DNA of 64,000 bases from positions 712,130 through 776,129 of the forward strand of contig NZ_LMDK01000012.1 of the NCBI RefSeq assembly GCF_001425055.1, in the 5' to 3' direction. This DNA is from Pelomonas sp. Root1237 (lineage in GTDB: Bacteria; Pseudomonadota; Gammaproteobacteria; Burkholderiales; Burkholderiaceae_C). The position numbers were made by a program, and so were the translations under genes. Each line of letters begins with the position of its first letter. Within the stretch, counting starts at the first letter, position 1. Below are positions 1-8,353 of the stretch, piece after piece. The notes under the pieces were generated by a model. That model saw only the letters and a program-made list of their open reading frames with translations. It did not search any database and was not told the origin of the DNA.

Positions 1-321
1 CTCGACAACGCGCTCGAGGCAGCGCCAGGCATGCCGCTGACCCTCGTCGCCACCTGCCCGGACGAAGCCACGCTGCACTTGAGCGTGCGCGACAACGGCC
101 CCGGCTTCGACGCCGACCGTCTCAAGCATTTCGGCGAGCCCTACCAGAGCAGCAAGGGCCAGCCGGGCCGTGGCATGGGCCTCTTCCTGTCGGTCAACGT
201 CGCGCGCACCCTGGGCGGGCGGCTGGAGGCTCGCAACCGCGAGGGCGGTGGCGCAGAGGTCGTGCTGACGCTGCCTCTGGCTTCGCTGCTGCCGCGACAA
301 TCCGCCACTCATGCCCGCTGA
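1..321 (+). CDS. Sensor histidine kinase, C-terminal part (RegB/PrrB-like), 5' truncated by window
   Basis: The reading frame is open from the first base, so only the ATP-binding (HATPase_c) end of the kinase is present. Visible are the N box (LDNALEAAP) at the very start, the G1 box DNGPGFD, and the G2 box GRGMGLFLSVNVARTLGG. Such proteins autophosphorylate on a histidine upstream (not in the window) and pass the phosphate to a response regulator. The stop overlaps the start of the next gene by 11 bases, and that gene encodes a RegA-type regulator, so a RegB-like redox-responsive kinase is the best guess. The sensory part cannot be checked here. Confidence 0.88.
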   Translation, partial: LDNALEAAPGMPLTLVATCPDEATLHLSVRDNGPGFDADRLKHFGEPYQSSKGQPGRGMGLFLSVNVARTLGGRLEARNREGGGAEVVLTLPLASLLPRQSATHAR

Positions 322-868
322 AGCAGACCGTTTGCTGCTCATCGTCGAGGACGACGACAGCTTCGCCCACACGCTGACGCGCTCCTTCGAGCGCCGCGGC
401 TGGCGTTGCCTGCGAGCCACCGGCCTGGACGACATGAAGGCCCTGCTCGACGAGCTGCCCGAGGACGAGGAACTCGGCCATGCCGTCGTCGACCTCAAAC
501 TGGCTGGCGGCGCTTCGGGCCTGTCCTGCGTACAGGCCTTGCATGGCTGGGACCCGGAGGTGCTGATCGTCGTGCTGACCGGCTATGCCAGCATCGCGAC
601 GGCCGTCGAGGCCATCAAGCTCGGGGCCTGCCATTACCTCGCCAAGCCGGCCAACACAGACGACATCGAAGCCGCCTTCGCGCGCAAGCAGGGCGATGCC
701 GACGTGGAAGTGACCGAGCGCCAGACCGCGTCCATCAAGACGCTGGAATGGGAGCGTATCCACGAGGTGTTGGCCGAGACCGACTTCAACATCAGCGAGA
801 CGGCGCGGCGCCTGGGCATGCACCGGCGCACGCTGGCGCGCAAGCTCGAGAAGCAGCGCATCAAGTGA
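311..868 (+). CDS. regA: Response regulator of the RegA/PrrA/ActR family
   Basis: A 185-residue two-domain regulator. The receiver domain (about residues 8-120) has the acidic pocket at E13-D16, the phosphoacceptor Asp61 (VVDLKLAGG), Thr90 and the conserved Lys112 (YLAKPA). After a short linker, a Fis-type helix-turn-helix at about 158-180 (ISETARRLGMHRRTLARKL) closes the protein. This compact receiver plus Fis-type HTH layout is that of RegA/PrrA/ActR, global regulators of redox-linked genes (respiration, carbon fixation, and photosynthesis where present). It overlaps the upstream kinase gene by 11 bases, so the two are a translationally coupled pair. The next gene runs convergently from the next base. 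Confidence 0.9.
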   Translation: MPAEADRLLLIVEDDDSFAHTLTRSFERRGWRCLRATGLDDMKALLDELPEDEELGHAVVDLKLAGGASGLSCVQALHGWDPEVLIVVLTGYASIATAVEAIKLGACHYLAKPANTDDIEAAFARKQGDADVEVTERQTASIKTLEWERIHEVLAETDFNISETARRLGMHRRTLARKLEKQRIK

Positions 869-2164
869 TCAGCCGGGCAGCCTCTCCTTGAGCGCGTCGC
901 GAAGCTCGGCCCAGCTGTAGGTGGCCTGGGCCGCCAGCAGACCCGCCTGGCCGAAGACCGGCGTCAATCCGTAGCGCCGCAAGGCGGCGGGCAGGTCCGC
1001 GCGGCCGCTGATGGCGTCCGCCAACCATTCGCCGGCCACCGTCGTCGGCGCCACGCCATGGCCGCCAAAGGCCTGAGCGAACCACAGGCCCGGCGCCAGC
1101 TGGCCGATCTGCGGCATCTTGTGCCGGGCATAGCTCATGAGCCCACCCCAGGCATGCGAGACGCGCACCGCGGCGAGCTGCGGATAGACCTTGAGCAGGT
1201 CCGCCTGCAGCATCTGCGCAATGCGCGCGGGGTCGCGCTCCTGGATGGAGATGCGGCCGCCCCACAGCAACCGGTGATCGGCGAGCGCTCGGTAGTAGTC
1301 GAAGGCGAAGCGGTTGTCGTAGAGGGCGGCGGGCGTGCGGATCGGTCGCAGGTTGGGCGGCAACGGTTCGGTCGCGATGACATAGGTTGCGATGGGCAGG
1401 CGCGCGCCGGTCAGGGCTGGCAGCATGGCCTTCAGATAGGCACCACCGGCCACGACGACCTGGGCCGCGCGGATCGAGGCGTCATGTGAGGTGCGCAGCA
1501 CGAAGCCACCGGCGGCAAGGCGCTCGATGCTCATCACGGCACTGTGCTCGTGCACCCTGCCACCGGCATGCTCGATGACGCGAGCCAGCCCCAACGCGTA
1601 CTTGAGCGGATGGAAATGGAAGGCATCGCGCTCCAGCAGAGCGCCGCCATAACGCTGTGTGTCCAGCCACTGCCGGACCTGGGCAGGCTCGATTTCGTCC
1701 CAGGTGACGCCGAAGTTCTCGCGCAGCCAGCGCGCCTGATCGCGCAACTGGCGCTCGGCGCGTGCGCTGTGCCTGAACCAGTTGAGCAGCAGAGCGCCGC
1801 CCTCTTGCCGGTCGCAGTCGATGGCGTGGGCCTCGATGCGCGAGCGGATCAGTGCGATGGCTTCGCGGCTATGAGCGTAGAACTCACGCGCCGCTGCCAG
1901 GCCCAGGTCGCTCACCAAGTCCGCCGCGTCGCGGCTGTAGCCGCCGAACACGAAACCGCCATTGCGCCCTGACGCGCCATGGCCGATGGTCTGCGCCTCC
2001 AGCACCGCCACGCTGGTGATGCCGCGCTCCTGCAGCCCGCGCGCCGCGGCCAGGCCCGCAAAACCGCCGCCGAGCACGGCCACTTCCACGTCAGTGGACG
2101 AGTCGGCCAGCGGCTGGAAGGTCAGGCGCGGGGCGGTGACGGCGTAGTAGGTCTGGGTTTGCAT
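869..2164 (-). CDS. FAD-dependent oxidoreductase (DAO family, gamma-glutamylputrescine oxidase-like)
   Basis: 431 residues with an N-terminal Rossmann FAD-binding motif LGGGFAGLAAARGL (about residues 31-44) followed by a DAO-family body. The pattern EAQTIGHGASGRNGGFV is characteristic of PuuB/OrdL-type amine and amino-acid oxidases, which oxidise a secondary or primary amine and release hydrogen peroxide. No membrane segment or signal peptide is seen, so it should be cytoplasmic. The substrate cannot be read from the sequence; gamma-glutamylputrescine and sarcosine-type substrates are both possible because no other polyamine gene is adjacent. It is convergent with the RegA-type gene, with no room for a terminator. 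Confidence 0.85.
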   Translation of the reverse strand: MQTQTYYAVTAPRLTFQPLADSSTDVEVAVLGGGFAGLAAARGLQERGITSVAVLEAQTIGHGASGRNGGFVFGGYSRDAADLVSDLGLAAAREFYAHSREAIALIRSRIEAHAIDCDRQEGGALLLNWFRHSARAERQLRDQARWLRENFGVTWDEIEPAQVRQWLDTQRYGGALLERDAFHFHPLKYALGLARVIEHAGGRVHEHSAVMSIERLAAGGFVLRTSHDASIRAAQVVVAGGAYLKAMLPALTGARLPIATYVIATEPLPPNLRPIRTPAALYDNRFAFDYYRALADHRLLWGGRISIQERDPARIAQMLQADLLKVYPQLAAVRVSHAWGGLMSYARHKMPQIGQLAPGLWFAQAFGGHGVAPTTVAGEWLADAISGRADLPAALRRYGLTPVFGQAGLLAAQATYSWAELRDALKERLPG

Positions 2165-2269
2165 GCGCTCGCATCGGGCTCAGATCTGCCGCACCCACTG
2201 CGTCTCAGCTATCGGCTGTCGGAACTGCAACTCCGTGCGTTGGCCGGTTGGGGGGGCAGCGCTGATGGC

Positions 2270-2896
2270 CTAGCCGGGCTTGGGCTTGGGCTTGGGCTTG
2301 AAGATATGCACCGTTTCGCCGCGGGCGAGCATGTCCACCAGTTGCGCGATGCGCCTGGCACGCGTCTCGGGCTTGACGGCGGTCTGGATGCGCCAGAGCA
2401 CGGCGTAGCGGTTGCTCGCGTTGACGGTGGCGAAGAAGGCCTTGGCCGGCGGATTCGCATCCAACGCTACCGCCAGGTCGTCGGGCACGGTGGACGTCTT
2501 CGCGCCGTCGTAGGCCTGGGCCCAACGGCCGTCGGCCTTGGCGGCCTCGACCTGCGCCTGGCCGGGTGGCTGCATGCGGCCCGCCTTGATCAGCGCGGCC
2601 ACTTTTTCGACGTTGATCTTGGACCAGACGCTGCGCGCACGCCGCGGCGTGAAGCGCTGCAGGAAGTGCTGGTCGTCCAGCCCCTTCTTCTGGCCGTCGA
2701 TCCAACCCCAGCACAGCGCGATCTCCACCGCCTCGGGGTAGGTGACGCTGGGCTCGGCCGCGCCGCGCTTGGCGATCATCAGCCACAGGCCGTCGGACTT
2801 CGCGTGGTTCTTCTTCAGCCAGGCCTCGAAGGCCCTGGCGTTCTTGAACAGCGTCGGGGCGACCTCGGCCGGGGCGGCGGGCTGGGCGGCGGGCAT
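2270..2896 (-). CDS. YdeI/OmpD-associated family protein
   Basis: 208 residues if started at the internal ATG (2894-2896); a longer in-frame start at 2995 adds a low-complexity Arg/Pro stretch that looks non-coding. The family core is clear: ALTLFKNARAFEAWL-like opening, the segment EIALCWGWIDGQKKGLD, and a TPRRARSVWSKIN motif. The family is named after E. coli YdeI; its biochemical activity is not established, and some members are annotated as bacteriocin-protection proteins. The C-terminus is an unusual KPKPKPKPG tail encoded by a short hexanucleotide repeat, which may vary in length between strains. Confidence 0.8.
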   Translation of the reverse strand: MPAAQPAAPAEVAPTLFKNARAFEAWLKKNHAKSDGLWLMIAKRGAAEPSVTYPEAVEIALCWGWIDGQKKGLDDQHFLQRFTPRRARSVWSKINVEKVAALIKAGRMQPPGQAQVEAAKADGRWAQAYDGAKTSTVPDDLAVALDANPPAKAFFATVNASNRYAVLWRIQTAVKPETRARRIAQLVDMLARGETVHIFKPKPKPKPG

Positions 2897-3027
2897 GCGC
2901 GCAGTGTGCCGCAAGCCCGGATGGCGTCGACGGGGCAGGGCCGCTTCAGGCGACGCGTCCCTATGAGATTCCAGACTGGCTGGACGCCGAGGCACTTATT
3001 CACGGTGACTCGGACAGCGCGCGCAAC

Positions 3028-4017
3028 TCAGAGCCGCGCCAGCAGCTCGTACGAACGCCTGCGCAGTGCATGGTCATGCACTGCGCAGGCGACGATGAAT
3101 TCATCCGCCTGCGTGCGCTCGCTCGTTTCCGCCAGCCCGGCGCGCACGGTCTCCGGCGAACCGACGATGGATTCACTCAGCATGCGCTCCACCTGCATGC
3201 GCTCAGCCGGTGACCACAGCGCATCCATGCTCGGCACCGGCTCGGGCAGCTTGCCGCGCCGGCCGCGCACCATGCCCAGGAAGCGCTGCTGAGCCGACGT
3301 GAACAGGTACTGCGCCTCGTCGTCGGTTGGCGCCACGATGATGTTCAGGCCCACCATCGCGTGCGGCTTGGGGTGGCGAGCGCTGGGCTTGTAGGTGGAA
3401 CGGTAGATCTGCAGCGCCTGCATCAGCATCTCGGGCGCGAAGTGCGACGCGAATGCGAAGGGCAGGCCGAGGTGGGCGGCGAGCTGGGCCGAGTACAGGC
3501 TCGAGCCCAGCAACCAGATCGGCACCTCGGTGCCCTGGCCCGGCACGGCACGCACTTGCGCCTGCGCGGCCAGTGGCGCGAGGTAGCTCTGCAGCTCCAG
3601 CACATCGTTGGGGAAACCGTCCTCGCCGCTGCTCTCCAGGCTGCGCCGCAGCGCGCGCATCGTCGGCCGGTCGGTGCCGGGCGCGCGGCCCAGGCCGAGG
3701 TCGATGCGGCCGGGGAAGAGTTCGGCCAGGGTGCCGAACTGCTCGGCGATGGTCAGCGGCGCATGGTTGGGCAGCATGATGCCGCCGGCGCCGACGCGGA
3801 TGCGCTGGCTCGCCGCGGCCAGTTGGCCGATCAGCACCGCAGTGGCCGAGCTGGCCACGCCTTCCATGTTGTGGTGCTCGGCCACCCAGTAGCGCGTATA
3901 GCCCAGCGTGTCGGCCAGGCGCACGAGGTCCAGGCTGTTCAGCAGGGCTTCACGCGTCGTGGCCCCTTCGACGACGGGCGCCAGGTCAAGGATGGAGAGC
4001 GGGGGCAGGGTAGACAT
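3028..4017 (-). CDS. LLM-class flavin-dependent oxidoreductase (luciferase-like monooxygenase)
   Basis: 329 residues from the ATG at 4015-4017; the in-frame extension to 4086 overlaps the next gene and is not family-like. The bacterial luciferase-like TIM-barrel fold is shown by [18 protein letters not shown] near the N-terminus, by [20 protein letters not shown], and by [14 protein letters not shown], which is typical of the YhbW/MsnO8 branch. These enzymes use reduced flavin and oxygen to hydroxylate or cleave a small organic substrate. The substrate is unknown. It lies 32 bases downstream of the alpha/beta-hydrolase gene on the same strand and could be the last gene of that transcript. Confidence 0.87.
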   Translation of the reverse strand: MSTLPPLSILDLAPVVEGATTREALLNSLDLVRLADTLGYTRYWVAEHHNMEGVASSATAVLIGQLAAASQRIRVGAGGIMLPNHAPLTIAEQFGTLAELFPGRIDLGLGRAPGTDRPTMRALRRSLESSGEDGFPNDVLELQSYLAPLAAQAQVRAVPGQGTEVPIWLLGSSLYSAQLAAHLGLPFAFASHFAPEMLMQALQIYRSTYKPSARHPKPHAMVGLNIIVAPTDDEAQYLFTSAQQRFLGMVRGRRGKLPEPVPSMDALWSPAERMQVERMLSESIVGSPETVRAGLAETSERTQADEFIVACAVHDHALRRRSYELLARL

Positions 4018-4049
4018 GCAGGCATCTTGCCGGCGCCGGCTTGGCCCTG

Positions 4050-4916
4050 TCAGCCACCGGCTTTGCGCAAATGTGATTGCAACCAAGGCAGCAGGCGACC
4101 GCGGTAGGCCGAGGCGTCGAAGTCGTGCAGGTCCTCATGGCCGGCACCCGGCACCGGCCAGAGCGCCTTGGGCTCGGTCGCCGCGGCGAAAAGCTGCTCC
4201 GTCTCGACCCAGCGCGTTGAGCGATCCGCGGTGCCCGACGCGACCAGCAGCGGCGCGTGAACAGCCTTGATGGCCTCGATGGGACGCAGCTCATGCACGC
4301 CCAGACCCAGGCGCAGCGGGATCTGCAGCAGCAACAGCGGTGCGGCCCAGGCGCCGGCCGGGCCGAGGCGCGCCACCAGGCGGTCTTGCACGGCATCGGT
4401 GATGGTGGGGTAGACGGACTCCAGCACCATCGCATCCAGCTCGGGTTGGCGCTCGGCGAACAGCAGCGAAGCGCCGCCCAGCGACACGCCGATGCCGCCC
4501 AGCTTTTCGCCCGGCAGGCGGGCGCGCAGCCAGCCCAGTGCCGCCTGCACGCCCAACGCCTCGCGGCGCCCGAAGCTGATGCGGTCACCGCTGCTTTCGC
4601 CATGCGAGGGCAGGTCGATCAGCAGGCTGCCAATGCCCTCGCGCTGCAGCCAGCGGGCGCGTTCCAGCATCTGCAACCGGTTGCCACGCACGCCGTGCAG
4701 CAACAGCACCGCGCCTTCACCCGGGCGGCCGGGCAGGAACCAGCCGCTGACCTGCTGGCTGCCGCCGTAGGGGAGGCGCAGCGCCTCGGCCCGCAAATCG
4801 GGCGGTGGTGGGCCGATGGAGTCGCGGGCCGGGCGGGTCAGCCATTCGCCGGCGGCCAGGCTGACCACGACAACACCCAGAGCCAGCAGCAGCGTGATGA
4901 GGAGCAAACGGTTCAT
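4050..4916 (-). CDS. Alpha/beta hydrolase with N-terminal membrane anchor or signal
   Basis: 288 residues. A hydrophobic stretch at residues 3-23 should be an uncleaved anchor or signal sequence, placing the enzyme outside the cytoplasm or on the inner membrane. The fold markers are the oxyanion strand [10 protein letters not shown] (about 71-80), the nucleophile elbow GVSLGG with Ser145, an [11 protein letters not shown] acid loop and the final [10 protein letters not shown] histidine loop. The substrate is not predictable; the nearest general group is the peptidase S9/serine aminopeptidase-like hydrolases. Its ATG overlaps the stop of the upstream yjjJ-like gene by four bases (ATGA), so the two are translationally coupled. 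Confidence 0.87.
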   Translation of the reverse strand: MNRLLLITLLLALGVVVVSLAAGEWLTRPARDSIGPPPPDLRAEALRLPYGGSQQVSGWFLPGRPGEGAVLLLHGVRGNRLQMLERARWLQREGIGSLLIDLPSHGESSGDRISFGRREALGVQAALGWLRARLPGEKLGGIGVSLGGASLLFAERQPELDAMVLESVYPTITDAVQDRLVARLGPAGAWAAPLLLLQIPLRLGLGVHELRPIEAIKAVHAPLLVASGTADRSTRWVETEQLFAAATEPKALWPVPGAGHEDLHDFDASAYRGRLLPWLQSHLRKAGG

Positions 4917-6271
4917 GCGACGGAGGCTGCCTGCTCAAGCGCCACGGCGTTGTCGGCGCACAGCATGCGAAACGGTAGGCTGATGCGCTCATCCGCCGCG
5001 GCGGCCTGCCAGAACCCGCGTGCGCGGGGCAGCACACGCAGCCAGCGATCCCGCTCCACCGGCAGCGGCAGGGTGGGTGTGAGCGGCGGGGACAGCACTT
5101 CGCCACCGGCCAGCGGTGCGTAGCGCATGGGGAGCTGGTCGTAGCTGGGCGCCAGGCTCAGACCCGCGGCGTCGTGGAAGAAGCACAGATTGCCGCCATG
5201 CATGTCGCTGTTGGCGATGAGTTGGCCGAAGAGCTGGCGCTCGGCGACCCGCTCGGCATCCGCCGTGCTCAGCAGGCCGTGGGCGGCCAGTGCAGCGGCC
5301 ACCCGGGTCCAATCGTTCGTGGCCTCACCGACGAGGCCGGCATTGACGCTTTCGAGGCTGACGACCCCTCGCCGCCCGTGCGGGCCGATGCGGTCGAAGC
5401 GTTCGCTTTCCAGGAAGTGGCGCCCCTCATGTGCCAGCAGCCGGGTGTGCGCCGCCTCCAGCCCCAAGGCCGCCGCCGCCAGCTGCTCGCAGACCAGCAG
5501 GTCGCGCCAGCGCTGCACCGTTGCGGACTCGTCGGCGCCCGAGAACTTGACGACGCAATGCGGTGTCGCCATGCCTGCCAGTTCGCGTGCCACCGTGAAC
5601 TTGGGAAATTCGCCGCCCGCCGATGAGCCGGGCAGTGCGCCTTCCATGGCCTGGGCTGCCAGTTCGGCGTAGCGGGCTGGCAGTCCTGCCTCATGCAGCG
5701 GCGCCGGCGACGCCAGCCTGGCATCGAGAAAACGGCGCAGGACGGCGTCTCCCACCAGCAACTCGCCCGGCAGGTCGTCGCCGAGACTGCTCAGGGCCAA
5801 TAGCAGGGCATCGTCGTCCCAACTGCGTGGGTCGGGGGACAGGCCCAGGCCGGCGGCATGCCGGCGCGCGAAGTTGCGGCCCAGGAAGCCCTGCGGCCGC
5901 AGGTCATAGAGCGGATAGGGCAGGCCCTCGTACCAGCCGTCGCGTGCGGCGTCGGGCGCCGGCCAGGCGGCGGCCAGGGTGTCGAGATGGCAGCCTTGCG
6001 GCCAGATCGGGCGCAATTGGGCCAGGGCCTGAGGGCGGCCATCGGCAGCGATGCGGTAGAGCTGGGCCTCAACGCGTTGGCCACGGAAATCACGTCGCCA
6101 AGCGACGCGCCGACGCCGGGTCTGACCCGCCGCCACGACGGCGACACCGGCCGCTGCAACCAATCGCTGGGCGGTCTTGGTCGAGCAGCCCAGGGCCGCG
6201 GCGATGTCCGCCAGCCCCAGAGGGCCGCGTGGCCGCAGGAGTTGTTCGAGGCTGGTGAGGTCGGCGGACAT
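4913..6271 (-). CDS. yjjJ: HipA-family serine/threonine kinase, YjjJ type
   Basis: 452 residues. The N-terminus carries its own helix-turn-helix (residues about 15-40, IAAALGCSTKTAQRLVAAAG), which ordinary HipA lacks and which is typical of the stand-alone YjjJ branch. The kinase part shows the strand with the ATP-binding lysine (HCVVKFSG), the catalytic loop LIANSDMHGGN and the metal-binding YDQLPM segment. Known HipA kinases phosphorylate aminoacyl-tRNA synthetases and slow growth; the target of YjjJ-type kinases is less clear. No hipB-like antitoxin gene is next to it, so the fused HTH may replace it. A palindrome and direct repeats lie just upstream of the start (6274-6308) and may be its operator. 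Confidence 0.85.
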   Translation of the reverse strand: MSADLTSLEQLLRPRGPLGLADIAAALGCSTKTAQRLVAAAGVAVVAAGQTRRRRVAWRRDFRGQRVEAQLYRIAADGRPQALAQLRPIWPQGCHLDTLAAAWPAPDAARDGWYEGLPYPLYDLRPQGFLGRNFARRHAAGLGLSPDPRSWDDDALLLALSSLGDDLPGELLVGDAVLRRFLDARLASPAPLHEAGLPARYAELAAQAMEGALPGSSAGGEFPKFTVARELAGMATPHCVVKFSGADESATVQRWRDLLVCEQLAAAALGLEAAHTRLLAHEGRHFLESERFDRIGPHGRRGVVSLESVNAGLVGEATNDWTRVAAALAAHGLLSTADAERVAERQLFGQLIANSDMHGGNLCFFHDAAGLSLAPSYDQLPMRYAPLAGGEVLSPPLTPTLPLPVERDRWLRVLPRARGFWQAAAADERISLPFRMLCADNAVALEQAASVA

Positions 6272-6273
6272 GG

Positions 6274-6308
6274 TTCAGGAAGCGTGTCCTGAATTTTGTC
6301 CTCAATTT
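6274..6308 (-). promoter_or_regulatory. Candidate operator of the yjjJ-like gene: inverted repeat plus tandem 12-mers
   Basis: Within 3-37 bases upstream of the yjjJ start there is a perfect inverted repeat, TTCAGGA (6274-6280) and TCCTGAA (6287-6293) with a six-base spacer. It overlaps a pair of head-to-tail 12-mers, TGTCCTGAATTT (6285-6296) and TGTCCTCAATTT (6297-6308), which differ at one base. The following 50 bases (to about 6360) are strikingly AT-rich for this genome and could hold the promoter. Binding by the HTH of the YjjJ-like protein itself is an inference. Confidence 0.5.
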
Positions 6309-6371
6309 ATTACGAAAATCAAATGAAAATCAATGAGTTGCTGAATTTGTTCGTCACTGAGTGTCCTTAGT

Positions 6372-6938
6372 TCAGGCATCAATCACCGGATCATTTGTGC
6401 AGAGCACCGCGCGCACCAGTTGTGCGCCGTCTGGATGGGCCGTCAAGCGGGCGCCTTGGTCGCGCATCAGCGCCAGCATGCGGCGGTTGTCGGCCAATAT
6501 GTCGCCATGCAGACGCTGCACGCCGTGTTGTCGTGCATGGGCGGCCAAATGAGCGATGAGGCGCCGGCCCAGGCCGCGGCCCTGCCACTCGTCGGCGACG
6601 GCCAGCGCGAACTCGGCGCGCTCGGGGCGGTCTTCGTCATGCACATAGCGCGCGTCGGCAATGACGGGATGGCCGGAGGCTTGGGCTTCGACCACCCAGG
6701 CGACGTGCTGGCTCTGGTCAACTTCGGTCAGCAGCTTCAGCAATGCGGGGCTGAGTTCGCGCAGGCCGATATGGAAGCGCTTGTGGCGCGAGTCCAGCGA
6801 CAGTGCGCTGAAGAAGGCCTGCTCGGCAGCGGCATCCGCGGCGGCAATGGGGCGCAGGCGGACCTGGTGCCCGCCGGCCAGCATCCAATGCTCGGGCGCC
6901 TCGGTGGCGACGGGCGCTGGCGCCAGCAGCGTGTTCAC
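6372..6938 (-). CDS. GNAT family N-acetyltransferase
   Basis: 188 residues, GTG start at 6936-6938. The GNAT acetyl-CoA site is recognisable as VADEWQGRGLGRRLIAHLAAHA (V/I-x-x-x-x-Q-x-x-G-x-G/A signature), preceded by the strand EFALAV and followed by the DILADNRRMLALMRDQGA region typical of the family. This subtype resembles the GNAT domain found fused to acyl-CoA synthetases (protein lysine acetyltransferases), here free-standing. The substrate is unknown. The start overlaps the stop of the DUF2917 gene (GTGA), so the two are one coupled transcript. Confidence 0.85.
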   Translation of the reverse strand: MNTLLAPAPVATEAPEHWMLAGGHQVRLRPIAAADAAAEQAFFSALSLDSRHKRFHIGLRELSPALLKLLTEVDQSQHVAWVVEAQASGHPVIADARYVHDEDRPERAEFALAVADEWQGRGLGRRLIAHLAAHARQHGVQRLHGDILADNRRMLALMRDQGARLTAHPDGAQLVRAVLCTNDPVIDA

Positions 6939-7189
6939 TGCCGCGCTCCGGTCGCCGCCGGCCTCAGGTCCAGCACCGCCGGGCCGCTCAGCGCGCTGAC
7001 GGTGACCGCCTCATCGGTCTGCACGACAAAGCACTGGCCGGGTTCCAGCACGATGTCGCGCGAATCGTGGTCGATGGTGATCCACAGCGTGCCGGACGCG
7101 CTGCACAGATGGGTGGCGCGGGCCTCGGGCAGGCGCGAGATCTGGCCGCGTTGCAGCAACAGCCGGGTGCGGGGGACGTCGATCAGCAT
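6935..7189 (-). CDS. DUF2917 domain-containing protein
   Basis: 84 residues from the ATG at 7187-7189; a much longer open frame extends upstream but lies antisense to the LysR gene. The DUF2917 core is seen as GTLWITIDHDSRDIVLEPGQ, a small cupin-like beta fold. The family is found mainly in Burkholderiales, commonly next to LysR or GNAT genes; its function is not known. It is divergent from the LysR regulator (131-base gap) and coupled to the downstream GNAT gene, so control by that regulator is plausible. Confidence 0.8.
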   Translation of the reverse strand: MLIDVPRTRLLLQRGQISRLPEARATHLCSASGTLWITIDHDSRDIVLEPGQCFVVQTDEAVTVSALSGPAVLDLRPAATGARQ

Positions 7190-7321
7190 GGTGTGCTCCT
7201 GGGGCGGCGGACTGGCATGCCGGGTTGGCATGCTTGCGTTGCGGCCGTCTGACGCGGATAGTGCCGCTTGGCCACCTTGCCGACAAACGATCATTCGGAA
7301 GGCTTCGCATTCCACCAGCGC

Positions 7322-8263
7322 ATGCCAACAAAGCCCGTTGACCACCTCCCACCGCTGCAGTTGCTGGCCGCCTTCGAGGCGGCGGCGCGGCATTTGAGCT
7401 TCACCCAGGCTGCCGAAGAGCGCTTCATCACGCAGTCGGCCATGAGCCGGCAGATCCGCGCGCTGGAGGACGAACTCGGCGTGACGCTGTTCGAGCGCCG
7501 CCACCGTGCGCTTGCATTGACCGAGGATGGCCAGCGCCTGCACGCCGCCTGCTCGACGGCCTTGAACACCTTGCGTGTGGCCGTGCGTGCGGTGCGTGAG
7601 CCGCACCAGCGCCAGATGCTGGCGTTGACGACGACGCCGGGCTTCGCGTCGCTGTGGCTGATCCCACGCCTGACCGGCTTCACCCGTGCCCACCCGGGCA
7701 TCGACGTGCGCCTGGATGCCGGCCTGGGCAACCGCAACCTGGCCAGCGAGGGCTTTGACCTCGCCATCCGCTACAGCCCGGTCGGCGCGGCTCAGGGCCA
7801 ACAGCTGTTTGCCGAATCGATGGTGCCGGTCTGCAGCCCACGGCTGGTGGGCGAGCTGGGCCTGCCGCTGCGCGAGCCGCCCGACCTGGCCCGGCACACG
7901 CTGCTGCATCTGGCCATGGATGGCGACAGCGCCGGCATGCCGGCCGAATGGGAGCCCTGGCTGAGTGCCTGGGGCCTGGTCGATCTGCGGCCGGCGGCGC
8001 GCTTGAGTTTCTCGAGCTATTCCGAGGCCATCGCCGCCGCCATTGCGGGGCAGGGCGTGGCGCTGGGCCGGCGGCCGCTGGTGGATGCGCTGCTGGCCAG
8101 CGGCCAGCTCGTCACGCCGTTTGATGCCGGCATCGCGTCGGCGCGGGCCTATCGCCTCATCGTCGACCCGGCGGCCAAGTCACGCCCGGCGGTCAAGGCC
8201 TTCGAGCAGTGGTTGCTGGCGCAGTGTGACGTGGGATCAAGCGCCGCCCCTCAACCTCTCTGA
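7322..8263 (+). CDS. LysR family transcriptional regulator (GcvA-like)
   Basis: 313 residues from the ATG at 7322; an upstream in-frame start at 7268 would add an untypical leader. The N-terminal winged HTH reads HLPPLQLLAAFEAAARHLSF followed by TQAAEERFITQSAMSRQI, and ELGVTLFERRHRALALTEDG closes the wing; this is the pattern of the GcvA subgroup. The rest is a substrate-binding domain with the usual two-lobe layout (for example DLAIRYSPVG). The inducer is unknown. It is divergent from the DUF2917-GNAT pair, the usual position for a LysR protein that controls its neighbours. Confidence 0.88.
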   Translation: MPTKPVDHLPPLQLLAAFEAAARHLSFTQAAEERFITQSAMSRQIRALEDELGVTLFERRHRALALTEDGQRLHAACSTALNTLRVAVRAVREPHQRQMLALTTTPGFASLWLIPRLTGFTRAHPGIDVRLDAGLGNRNLASEGFDLAIRYSPVGAAQGQQLFAESMVPVCSPRLVGELGLPLREPPDLARHTLLHLAMDGDSAGMPAEWEPWLSAWGLVDLRPAARLSFSSYSEAIAAAIAGQGVALGRRPLVDALLASGQLVTPFDAGIASARAYRLIVDPAAKSRPAVKAFEQWLLAQCDVGSSAAPQPL

Positions 8264-8353
8264 CTTACGTCATCGGTCAGAAGCTGCCGCACGATGACGG
8301 GTTGCGCCAAGGTTCGACACCTCAACTCACCCACGCTCCGTCCTGAACAGCCT

